This document shows positions 42,047 through 48,195 of a DNA stretch of 48,195 nucleotides, in pieces (the stretch's first letter is position 1; each line of letters begins with the position of its first letter). Made by a program: the position numbers and the translations under genes. The notes beneath the pieces are model-generated. The model was not told the origin of the DNA, ran no database searches, and saw nothing but the letters and a program-made list of their open reading frames with translations. The stretch comes from Gemmatimonadota bacterium (GTDB lineage Bacteria > Gemmatimonadota > Gemmatimonadetes > Gemmatimonadales > GWC2-71-9): NCBI GenBank assembly GCA_003223395.1, contig QHUZ01000048.1:1-48195 (forward strand), read 5' to 3'.

Positions 42047-42607
42047 TTAGATCGACACGAGCGGGTAGACGAAGCCGGGCACGACGTCTTCGCCCTGAAG
42101 GGTCTGTTCGGCAGTGACGATTTCCTCGCCGCCGTCGGCGCGATAGGTACGGGCCAGGCGGCGCTCCGGATCGATGACCCACACGAGCCTGGTGCCGGCG
42201 GACAACCAGTCGCCCACCCTGCCGAGCACCTCCCCCGGCCGATCGCCGGGTGAAAGGATCTCGACAACGAGATCGGGCGCGAGCGCGGGGTAGCCAACGG
42301 GCTCCGGCTCGGGAAGACGGCTCTGGCTGACGAAGGCGACATCGGGGCCGCGAACGGTATCGGGATTCGACATCAGCTTGAAGCCACTCTCCACATAGAC
42401 GCGGCCGAGCTGATGTGCGCGTGCGTGGGCCGCGAGGGCCGCGCCGATCTCCATCGCAATCCGGCCGTGCCGAAGACCGGGTGGCTCGCGGACGACCAGC
42501 GCCCCGCGCACGAGCTCGGCGTGCTTGTCGGGAACGTGCAGCAGCTCATCGGCGGTCATGCCGGCGGCCGGGAACATGCCGAGAACGTAGGCAGGCTCGG
42601 TAGACAT
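42047..42607 (-). CDS. Uma2-family (DUF820) endonuclease-fold protein
   Basis: The product is 186 residues. Uma2 signature elements are present: MTADELLHVPDKHAELVRGALV at the start, HGRIAMEIGAALAAHAR, RGPDVAFVSQSRL, and the restriction-nuclease-like core DLVVEILSPGDRPGEVLGRVGDWLSAG followed by LVWVIDPERRLARTY. Asp, Glu and the following basic residues are retained, so it could be an active PD-(D/E)XK-type nuclease. The family is abundant in cyanobacteria and in soil bacteria, and its role is poorly known. It stands alone, without obvious toxin-antitoxin partner. Confidence 0.88.
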   Translation of the reverse strand: MSTEPAYVLGMFPAAGMTADELLHVPDKHAELVRGALVVREPPGLRHGRIAMEIGAALAAHARAHQLGRVYVESGFKLMSNPDTVRGPDVAFVSQSRLPEPEPVGYPALAPDLVVEILSPGDRPGEVLGRVGDWLSAGTRLVWVIDPERRLARTYRADGGEEIVTAEQTLQGEDVVPGFVYPLVSI

Positions 42608-42632
42608 GGCAAGCAATGGTGGCACGAGTGCG

Positions 42633-43433
42633 TCAACGGGGCATCAACGATGAGAGTCGCACGCACCTCGGTTCTCGCGCGATGTCCCCAGGAGTCGCGG
42701 CGGATCCGACGGCGATGCGGCACTCGACGCTGGCATCAGCATGACGCGCGACGGCCCTCCAGCCGTCGCGGCCAGCGTCGATGACCTCCACGCTGACGCC
42801 GGGGGGCGTGTAATACGTGAGTGCGCCAAGCGAGCTGGTGTAGGACCCGTGGTCGGCGAAGTACATCTCCTGGGCCGTGACGAGGTTTCGGAGGGTCGAC
42901 CGCATCTCCGCTTCGTACGCGCGCTCCTGCCTCCGCCCCAACGACGCCTGCAGATACGGCCCGAGGTCCTCGAGGCCGACCACACGCCAGCGCCCGGCGG
43001 CGCGCTCCATCCGCAGATGTACGACGAACGCCGAATCGGCATCTACCGCGCGGATGCGAACGCCGACCCGGGCGACGCCGCCGCGCTCCTCTACACCAGC
43101 GAGGCCCTGGTAGCGGCCTTCAAGAGTCGGCAGCGAGTCGAGCAACGCGGTCCAGATGCTCTGCTGCACCGCAATGATCAGCGAGGGCTTCAGGGACGGA
43201 TCTGCGTCCAGCGCGCCGGCGGTGGAGTTCGCCTCGTCCACGACGGACTCGGCGGTGCGGCCGACATCGAGGTAACGCTCGATCGCGGCACGGTCCCTGG
43301 CGCGTGCGGCGTCAGCAAGCTGGCGGAGCGAGTACACAGGCGAGCCGCGCCGCTGCAGGCGCAACGTGACGACCGCCGCACCGGCAAGCGCGAGGGCGAC
43401 CGCAGCGAGCAACACGAGTCGAAAGCGAGACAT
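42633..43433 (-). CDS. Membrane-anchored protein: DUF2939-like region plus pilin-like head
   Basis: The product is 266 residues. One N-terminal transmembrane helix (about 6-25, VLLAAVALALAGAAVVTL) is followed by a DUF2939-like stretch (VYSLRQLADAARARDRAAIERYLDV ... ESVVDE, read in two parts) and a beta-rich segment. From about residue 180 the sequence EAEMRSTLRNLVTAQEMYFADHGSYTSSLGALTYY and following strands resembles the head domain of type IV pilin-like proteins, normally placed directly after the pilin helix. Here it is carried on a different membrane anchor. No prepilin peptidase site is seen. Function unknown; neighbours give no hint. The domain names are my reading of the pattern and are moderately secure. 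Confidence 0.65.
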   Translation of the reverse strand: MSRFRLVLLAAVALALAGAAVVTLRLQRRGSPVYSLRQLADAARARDRAAIERYLDVGRTAESVVDEANSTAGALDADPSLKPSLIIAVQQSIWTALLDSLPTLEGRYQGLAGVEERGGVARVGVRIRAVDADSAFVVHLRMERAAGRWRVVGLEDLGPYLQASLGRRQERAYEAEMRSTLRNLVTAQEMYFADHGSYTSSLGALTYYTPPGVSVEVIDAGRDGWRAVARHADASVECRIAVGSAATPGDIAREPRCVRLSSLMPR

Positions 43434-43492
43434 GGCTGATTGCTCCTCGAAGCAGAATATTATGGCTCCCTCACGCCCGCGGAGGTAAGCCC

Positions 43493-44089
43493 GTGTTCAC
43501 TCGTGCTGCCAGCATCGCCGGGGTCGTCGTACTGCTCTCCGCGTGTGGCGGTCCCGCCACGTCCCCCCTCGTGCTGTGGTGGGATACGGACGAATTCTGG
43601 AGGCCAATCGGTGGTATCCGGACCGGCATGCCGCTCGACAGCCTGGAGCAGTTCTGGATTGAGCATGACGGGCTGCGGGATAGCGCGAAGGTCTGGGATC
43701 GGTGCGTTCCCGTGGACGCCGGCGCGAAGCGTTGCGCGCGGGAGACTGCAAGGCCTCCCGGCCGATTCGACATGGTCGCCTCTGCCGACGGCCGCGTGGT
43801 GTATCTCGCGTTCGCCCCGGCAACACGAGACATCGTCTTCGACCTTGCCCTCACCCGGATGCAGGGCGCTTGGATTCGCAAGCGTGGCGCGCGGCTCGAC
43901 CCCCACGGGGTCAGTGAGGAGAATCCGTATGGCGTCGCGGAGCTGCGGGTCGGCCGCTGGCGGGCATTCAATACCTTCGACGGCAAGCGGTGCGAGAACA
44001 CGGATCACCCCCTCCCCTGCCCCAGTTTGATCCAGCTCGTCGATTGGCGCGACGGCCGACAGTACGCGGACACGTCCGTGCCGCGGTGA
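43493..44089 (+). CDS. Small lipoprotein of unknown function
   Basis: The product is 198 residues with a GTG start and GGAGG (43481-43485) seven bases upstream. A signal segment ends in a lipobox (LLSAC, Cys about 18). The mature part (WWDTDEFWRPIGGIRTGMPLDSLEQFWIEHDG) looks like other short periplasmic proteins that begin with a gIr.Gms...l repeat; paired Cys (DRCVP..KRCARE and KRCENTDHPLPCPS) suggest disulfides. No enzyme motif is visible. It is divergent from the preceding membrane-protein gene across 59 bases and is followed by the DHFR-like gene after 60 bases. Confidence 0.75.
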   Translation: MFTRAASIAGVVVLLSACGGPATSPLVLWWDTDEFWRPIGGIRTGMPLDSLEQFWIEHDGLRDSAKVWDRCVPVDAGAKRCARETARPPGRFDMVASADGRVVYLAFAPATRDIVFDLALTRMQGAWIRKRGARLDPHGVSEENPYGVAELRVGRWRAFNTFDGKRCENTDHPLPCPSLIQLVDWRDGRQYADTSVPR

Positions 44090-44149
44090 ACCATGTCGAT
44101 TTCGGGGTGGTTGATTCGACGCTTCGGTGAACCCTAAACGGACAGTCCC

Positions 44150-44710
44150 ATGCGAAGGCTCAAGCTGCAAGTGCAAATGACGGTCGATGGCTTCGTGGCA
44201 GGTCCCGAAGGCCAGCTCGACTGGATGACGCGCAATCTCGACGAGGGGGCGATCGCGCGGATCGTCGAGATCACCGACTCGAGCGATACCATCCTGCTCG
44301 GCAGAAAGATGACCGACGGCTTCATCAAATATTGGGAGGCCGTGCAACCCGAGAGCCCCGAATACGTTTTCGCGCGCAGGATGGTGGACACGCCGAAAGT
44401 CGTGTTCAGCAAAACGCTGAAGCGTGTCGAAGGCAAGAATGTGCGCGTGGAAGGCGGCGATCTGGTCCAGGCGGTGAACCGGCTCAAGGGGCAGTCCGGG
44501 AAGGACATCGTCGTCTACGGTGGAGCGACGTTTGTGAGCGCCTTGATTGACCACGATCTCATCGACGAGCTCAACATCTTCGTGAACCCGGTCGCGATCG
44601 GGCGCGGGATGCGGATTTTCACGGACCGGAAGGCGCTGCGGTTGACCCATTCGAACGAGTATGCGAGCGGCATTATCGTAAACACGTACGAACCGGCGAC
44701 AAAAAAGTAG
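44150..44710 (+). CDS. Dihydrofolate-reductase-like family protein (RibD C-terminal domain)
   Basis: The product is 186 residues of the RibD_C / DHFR-like superfamily. It has RRLKLQVQMTVDGFVAGPEG at the N-terminus, ILLGRKMTDGFIKYW, PKVVFSKTLKRVEGKNVRV and the pyridine-nucleotide loop VYGGATFVSALIDHDLIDEL with NPVAIGRGMRIF. The family reduces pterin- or riboflavin-precursor-like substrates with NADPH; members of this stand-alone group are uncharacterised. Full length for the group. No riboflavin or folate genes are nearby. Confidence 0.93.
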   Translation: MRRLKLQVQMTVDGFVAGPEGQLDWMTRNLDEGAIARIVEITDSSDTILLGRKMTDGFIKYWEAVQPESPEYVFARRMVDTPKVVFSKTLKRVEGKNVRVEGGDLVQAVNRLKGQSGKDIVVYGGATFVSALIDHDLIDELNIFVNPVAIGRGMRIFTDRKALRLTHSNEYASGIIVNTYEPATKK

Positions 44711-44745
44711 TTGCCTTTCGCGTATCGGCGCAGCAGTCTTTCGAG

Positions 44746-47070
44746 ATGCGCCCTCCACGTGTAGCTCTCGTCGCCGTTTTGCTTTGCAACATCCTCCCCT
44801 CCGCCGCGCGGCCGCAGGCACGACGCGCGCTGACCGCGGACGACTACGCCCGTGCCGAGCGCGCCCTCGGCCCCGCCACCGGCCCGCTGGTGAGTGGAAT
44901 GCCCGGCCGGCCGAGCTGGCTGGCGGACGGACGGGCATCCTACCGGGTCTCGACCGCCACCGGGTGGCAGTTTGTGCTGGTGGATCCACGGCGCCGGACG
45001 CGGACAGCGGCGTTCGATCATGCACGGCTCGCGGAGGGCGTGTCGTCGGCCCTGGGTCGACGGGTGACAGGCGACAGCCTGCCGTTCTCCTCCTTTGATC
45101 TCTCGCCTAATGGCCAGCTCATCTTCGAAATCGAGAAGCGCTGGCGCTGCGATCTCACCACCTATCGCTGCTCGGTGGTCGATACCACGCGCCGCGCGCC
45201 GCCGCCCAATTCGATCCTGTCGCCCGACAGCACGCGTGCCGTGTTCATTCGCGACAACAATCTCTGGCTCACGGACCTCACGAGCGGGGCCGAGACGGCG
45301 CTGACGACGGACGGCATCGAGGACTTCGGCTACGGAACGAACAACGCCGGCTGGGTCAAGAGCGACGAGCCGGTCGTCACGTGGTCTCCCGACTCGCGCA
45401 AGATCGCCACGTTCCAGCACGACGGGCGCGGGGTGAGTCGCATGTACCTGGTTCGCACGAAGGTCGGCGCGCCCGAGTTGCAAGCGTGGCGATACCCGCT
45501 CCCCGGCGACAGCGTGATCTTCCGGATTCAGCGCGTGGTGATCGACGTGAGCGGTCCGACACCACAGTTGGTGCGGCTCCAGATGCCGCCCGACGCCCAT
45601 CGCTCGATGGTCAGCGACCACGTCGCCTGCGGCGGAAGGATCTGCGACCTCCTCTGGTATCCCGACGCTTCGGCGATCGCATTCGTCTCGAGCTCGCGCG
45701 ATCACAAGCACGCGTGGGTGCGCGTGGCCGATGCGCGCACGGGCGCCGTGCGCACGCTGCTCGAGGAGCAAGCGAAGACGCAGGTGGGCGAGGTCGGCAT
45801 CGCGCAGAACTGGCGCGTGCTGCCCCGCTCGAACGAGCTGATCTGGTGGTCGGAACGCGACGGTTGGGTTCACCTCTACCTGTACGATCTCACCACCGGG
45901 CAGCTCAAGAATCGCGTCACGAGTAGCGATGGCAATGTCGAATCCATCGTCTACGTCGACGAGCGGGCACGGACGATCTATTTCAGCGGACAGGGAATAG
46001 AAAAGGGCCGCGACCCCTATTACCGCTTCCTCTATCGCATCGGCTTCGACGGGCGGGGGCAGACGCTCCTCACCCCCGAGGATGCCGATCATCAGGTCGC
46101 GATGGCGCCAGACGGCGGGTCATTCATCGACTCCTACTCGACGCCGGTCACGCCGCCCGTGACCGTGTTACGCGACCGGAACGGCCGCGTCGTGGTCCCG
46201 CTCGAGCGCGCCGACATCTCGCGCCTCGTCGCCGCCGGCTGGCATCCCCCGACGCAGATCACGCTGAAGGCGCGGGACGGCACGACGGACATCTACGGCC
46301 TGATGTTCACCCCGTCGCGGCTCGACTCGACCGCCAAGTACCCGCTCGTGGACTACATCTATCCGATGCCGAGCGGGAGCGTGGGGCCGCGCAGCTTCGT
46401 GGCCGCGCGCGGCGATCATCAGGCCCTCGCCGAGCTGGGATTCGTGGTCGTCGTGATCGACGGCATGGGAACGCGGGGCGGACGGTCGAAGACGTTCCGC
46501 GACGCGGCGTACGGCAAGATGGAAGAGAACACCCTCCCCGATCAGGTTGCCGCGATCCAGCAGCTCGCCGCGCGATATCCGTGGATCGATCGCGATCGGG
46601 TCGGGATCTGGGGGCACTCGGGCGGCGGGTTCGCCACCGCGGCCGCGATGTTCAACTATCCGGACGTGTTCAAGGTCGGCATCTCGGAGTCGGGCAACCA
46701 CGACAACCGGAACTACGAGGACGACTGGGGCGAGCGATACCAGGGACTCCTGGTCAAGAACGGCGAGAGCGACAACTACGCCGCGGAAGCCAATCAGATG
46801 CACGCCGCGAATCTGCGCGGCAAGCTGCTGCTGGTCCACGGCGGGATGGACGACAATGTCCCGCCCTACAACACGTATCTCGTGGCCGATGCGTTGATCA
46901 AGGCGAATAAGGATTTCGATTTGTTGATTCTGCCCAACGCGCGTCACGGCTACGGACGTGATGGGCTCTACATGATGCGGCGGCGCTGGGACTACTTCGT
47001 CCGGAACCTGCTCGGGGCAGAGCCGCCGCATGAATACGAGATCGGCAAGAGGACCTCGGCCGCGCCGTGA
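44746..47070 (+). CDS. Secreted S9-family peptidase, dipeptidyl peptidase IV type
   Basis: The product is 774 residues with a signal peptide (to about SAARPQA). An eight-bladed propeller (about 60-510: WLADGRASYRVS, NNLWLTDLTSGAETALT, VVTWSPDSRKIATFQHDGR, WRVLPRSNELIWWSERDGW) precedes an alpha/beta-hydrolase domain. The catalytic triad is Ser625 in GIWGHSGGGFA, Asp703 in VHGGMDDNVPP and His734 in NARHGYG. Dipeptidyl peptidases release N-terminal dipeptides, often after Pro, in the periplasm. The Glu motif that anchors the free N-terminus is not certain. It ends just before palindrome copy 2 and converges on the ArsR operon. Confidence 0.94.
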   Translation: MRPPRVALVAVLLCNILPSAARPQARRALTADDYARAERALGPATGPLVSGMPGRPSWLADGRASYRVSTATGWQFVLVDPRRRTRTAAFDHARLAEGVSSALGRRVTGDSLPFSSFDLSPNGQLIFEIEKRWRCDLTTYRCSVVDTTRRAPPPNSILSPDSTRAVFIRDNNLWLTDLTSGAETALTTDGIEDFGYGTNNAGWVKSDEPVVTWSPDSRKIATFQHDGRGVSRMYLVRTKVGAPELQAWRYPLPGDSVIFRIQRVVIDVSGPTPQLVRLQMPPDAHRSMVSDHVACGGRICDLLWYPDASAIAFVSSSRDHKHAWVRVADARTGAVRTLLEEQAKTQVGEVGIAQNWRVLPRSNELIWWSERDGWVHLYLYDLTTGQLKNRVTSSDGNVESIVYVDERARTIYFSGQGIEKGRDPYYRFLYRIGFDGRGQTLLTPEDADHQVAMAPDGGSFIDSYSTPVTPPVTVLRDRNGRVVVPLERADISRLVAAGWHPPTQITLKARDGTTDIYGLMFTPSRLDSTAKYPLVDYIYPMPSGSVGPRSFVAARGDHQALAELGFVVVVIDGMGTRGGRSKTFRDAAYGKMEENTLPDQVAAIQQLAARYPWIDRDRVGIWGHSGGGFATAAAMFNYPDVFKVGISESGNHDNRNYEDDWGERYQGLLVKNGESDNYAAEANQMHAANLRGKLLLVHGGMDDNVPPYNTYLVADALIKANKDFDLLILPNARHGYGRDGLYMMRRRWDYFVRNLLGAEPPHEYEIGKRTSAAP

Positions 47071-47078
47071 GTCATGAT

Positions 47079-47106
47079 GTAGGGGCGCAGCATGCTGCGC
47101 CCCTAC
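47079..47106. repeat. Palindromic repeat, copy 2 (REP-like)
   Basis: A perfect 28-bp palindrome: GTAGGGGCGCAGCA followed by its reverse complement, identical to the core of the copy at 15691-15720. It lies 8 bases after the peptidase stop and 36 bases before the stop of the convergent ArsR gene, so it could serve as a hairpin end for transcripts from both sides. Confidence 0.9.
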
Positions 47107-47142
47107 CCGGCCCTGCACCACGGGCCCAGTCCTGTCGAAAAC

Positions 47143-47466
47143 TCATCCCTCCTCCACAAACGCTTTCAGCCGTGCGGCCGCCGCGTCCCACTGCGCCGCG
47201 ACGCGATCGAGGTACGCTCTCGCCTTGTCCAGGCGCTTGCGCTCCAGCTCCCAGACCCGCTCGCGCCCACGACGCGCGTAGCGCACCAAGCCCACGTTGC
47301 CGAGCGTGTTCAGGTGCTTCGTTATCGCCTGTCGCGTCACCCCGGTGCCCTCGCTGAGCCGCGTAATCGAGAGCGGTCCGTCGACAGAGAGGCGCCTGAG
47401 CAGGCTGAGCCGAGTCGCGTCTCCGAGCGCGGCGAACAGCACCGCCGCACTGCGGCTACGAGACAT
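47143..47466 (-). CDS. ArsR-family winged-helix transcriptional regulator
   Basis: The product is 107 residues with the ArsR/HTH_5 pattern: AAVLFAALGDATRLSLLRRLS, then the recognition helix-turn-helix GPLSITRLSEGTGVTRQAITKHL and the wing VGLVRYARRGRERVWELE. No cysteine cluster for metal sensing is present, so it belongs to the non-metal subgroup that is usually found beside AHSA1/SRPBCC genes. It overlaps the SRPBCC gene upstream by 11 bases and is the last gene of the DUF899-SRPBCC-ArsR unit, which it probably represses. Confidence 0.93.
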   Translation of the reverse strand: MSRSRSAAVLFAALGDATRLSLLRRLSVDGPLSITRLSEGTGVTRQAITKHLNTLGNVGLVRYARRGRERVWELERKRLDKARAYLDRVAAQWDAAAARLKAFVEEG

Positions 47467-47902
47467 ACGCCGCGAGGTTCTTGATCTGCCCGCCCCACCC
47501 CTCGGTGTTCATGCGGAACGCCTCGGCCCGGCGCGCGAGCGGGATCCGATCGAACCCCGATTCGACGATCGTGAGCGCCGTACCGCCCTCAGCCTCCTGG
47601 AGCGTGAATTCGACCAGCGTCATGGGCTCGGCCGAGTAGTCCATCGCGGGGTCCTTCGGGTACGGGTGCCAGCGGTACGAGAAATACCGTTCGGGCTCGA
47701 TCCGCTCGACCTGCATTTCGACTTTCAAATGCTCGTGGCCCGGAATGGCGACCCTGCCCCGCACCGTCTTGCCCTCGGCGAACGCGCCGTCGAGGGTGAT
47801 CCGGAACCACGTGCCGAACTCTTTCGCATCGCTGATCGCGCGCCACACCCGCGCGCGCGGGGCGCGGAGCACGACGCGCTTCTCGATCCGGTCAGTACTC
47901 AT
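47456..47902 (-). CDS. SRPBCC (AHSA1-like) domain protein
   Basis: The product is 148 residues with the START-like fold used by AHSA1 homologues: IEKRVVLRAPRARVWRAISD, EFGTWFRITLDGAF, ERYFSYRWHPYP and the terminal helix GWGGQIKNLAAYV. These proteins hold hydrophobic ligands in a central cavity. The ATG lies inside the end of the DUF899 gene and the stop inside the start of the ArsR gene, both by 11 bases, showing a coupled operon. The pairing of ArsR and SRPBCC genes is common in soil bacteria; the ligand is unknown. Confidence 0.93.
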   Translation of the reverse strand: MSTDRIEKRVVLRAPRARVWRAISDAKEFGTWFRITLDGAFAEGKTVRGRVAIPGHEHLKVEMQVERIEPERYFSYRWHPYPKDPAMDYSAEPMTLVEFTLQEAEGGTALTIVESGFDRIPLARRAEAFRMNTEGWGGQIKNLAAYVS

Positions 47903-48195
47903 CGTGGTACTTCAGCCAGTGCATGATGCCCTCCTCTTCCCGACGGCCGAGCGGCGCGAGATCGAGCAAGTTGTACGTGTTGAGCAAATGGTCGAGGCCG
48001 CGCTGGTAGGTCGAGTAGGTATGGAAGACGCGCTTGCCGTCGCGCAAGAACACGCTCAAGCCTTCCCGCTCGCCTTCGTGCGGGCGGCCCTCGGGTTGGG
48101 CGGAGACCGGCGCGTAGTTGTAGACGGTGTGCTGCTTGTCGAGCGTCACACCAAAGTCAGCGTTGAAATCGGTCCCGAACGAGGACAGCCAGGGA
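47892..48195 (-). CDS. DUF899 (thioredoxin-fold) protein, C-terminal part
   Basis: The frame is open to the window edge, so the N-terminus is missing; about 100 residues are visible. WLSSFGTDFNADFGVTLD at the edge, GLSVFLRDGKRVFHTYSTYQRG and LLNTYNLLDLAPLGRREEE, ending HWLKYHDEY, are the characteristic C-terminal blocks of DUF899. That family has a thioredoxin-like fold and no settled function. It is the first visible gene of the minus-strand unit with the SRPBCC protein and the ArsR regulator. Confidence 0.92.
   Translation of the reverse strand, partial: PWLSSFGTDFNADFGVTLDKQHTVYNYAPVSAQPEGRPHEGEREGLSVFLRDGKRVFHTYSTYQRGLDHLLNTYNLLDLAPLGRREEEGIMHWLKYHDEY

Noticed and set aside
43460-45025. 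Minus-strand open frame of 521 codons
   Set aside because: Antisense to the small lipoprotein and DHFR-like genes, with Arg/Pro-rich low-complexity translation and no family pattern.
44515-46092. Long minus-strand open frame (525 codons) opposite the DHFR-like and S9 peptidase genes
   Set aside because: It has no recognisable motifs and lies antisense to two clear genes; long antisense frames are expected in GC-rich DNA.
1-48195. CRISPR arrays, rRNA or tRNA genes, insertion sequences
   Set aside because: No regular direct repeats with spacers, no transposase-like protein and no RNA-gene signature were seen on either strand; a tRNA scan was not possible here.

Overview
The window is a GC-rich bacterial chromosome segment, most likely from a soil or freshwater Gemmatimonadota genome. 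This rests on the mix of a SusC/SusD pair, DUF5916 and LVIVD-repeat proteins, secreted DinB-like proteins and many GTG starts in high-GC DNA. The placement is inference, because no rRNA or tRNA gene is present. Coding density is high and no gene-free stretch exceeds about 220 bases.

Layout. 1-4525: the end of a SusC-type receptor, a SusD lipoprotein, a DUF4397 lipoprotein and a Tat-exported phospholipase C-like phosphoesterase, closed by a terminator. 4719-4986: a cold-shock gene with its own terminator. 5005-9776: a giant GH2/aldose-1-epimerase fusion whose stop overlaps a VanX-type D,D-dipeptidase. 9837-13538: an outer-membrane barrel and an amidase, convergent with a metal-site-altered M20 peptidase homologue. 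13716-15682: an ankyrin protein and a secreted DinB-like protein. 15691-15720: the first copy of a perfect palindromic repeat. 15731-23351: a tightly packed six-gene run, nagB-GH3-ABC ATPase-ABC permease-GH30-LVIVD protein, followed by a DUF5916 outer-membrane protein. 27709-29490: a GH9 cellulase-like lipoprotein. Taken together, the GH2, GH3, GH9 and GH30 enzymes, SusCD and NagB point to scavenging of polysaccharides and amino sugars.

30375-34551 is a redox/stress island. An ECF sigma factor and its anti-sigma factor face a cupredoxin-rhomboid/TPR-flavin reductase transcription unit across 126 bases. That gap holds two back-to-back ECF-type promoters with identical geometry (GGAATAM-N16-GTC) whose -35 elements share one 16-bp palindrome. 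This is the clearest self-contained regulatory circuit in the window.

37831-38690 holds an Ig-like lipoprotein gene preceded by what looks like a GEMM-I (cyclic dinucleotide) riboswitch with a terminator expression platform. It carries A rather than G at the ligand-specificity position. The distal part holds an MFS transporter, a second ankyrin protein, a cupin, a Uma2 nuclease, small secreted proteins, a DHFR-like reductase, a DPP-IV-type peptidase, the second palindrome copy and an ArsR-SRPBCC-DUF899 operon cut by the window end.

An unexpected pattern runs through 26.1-37.8 kb. Four genes (diguanylate cyclase, FMN reductase, DUF2214 membrane protein, spermidine-synthase-like membrane protein) each have both ends recognisable, but the middle is missing and the frame is lost at the junction. 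This is either real, clustered gene decay or a systematic assembly fault; the sequence alone cannot decide.
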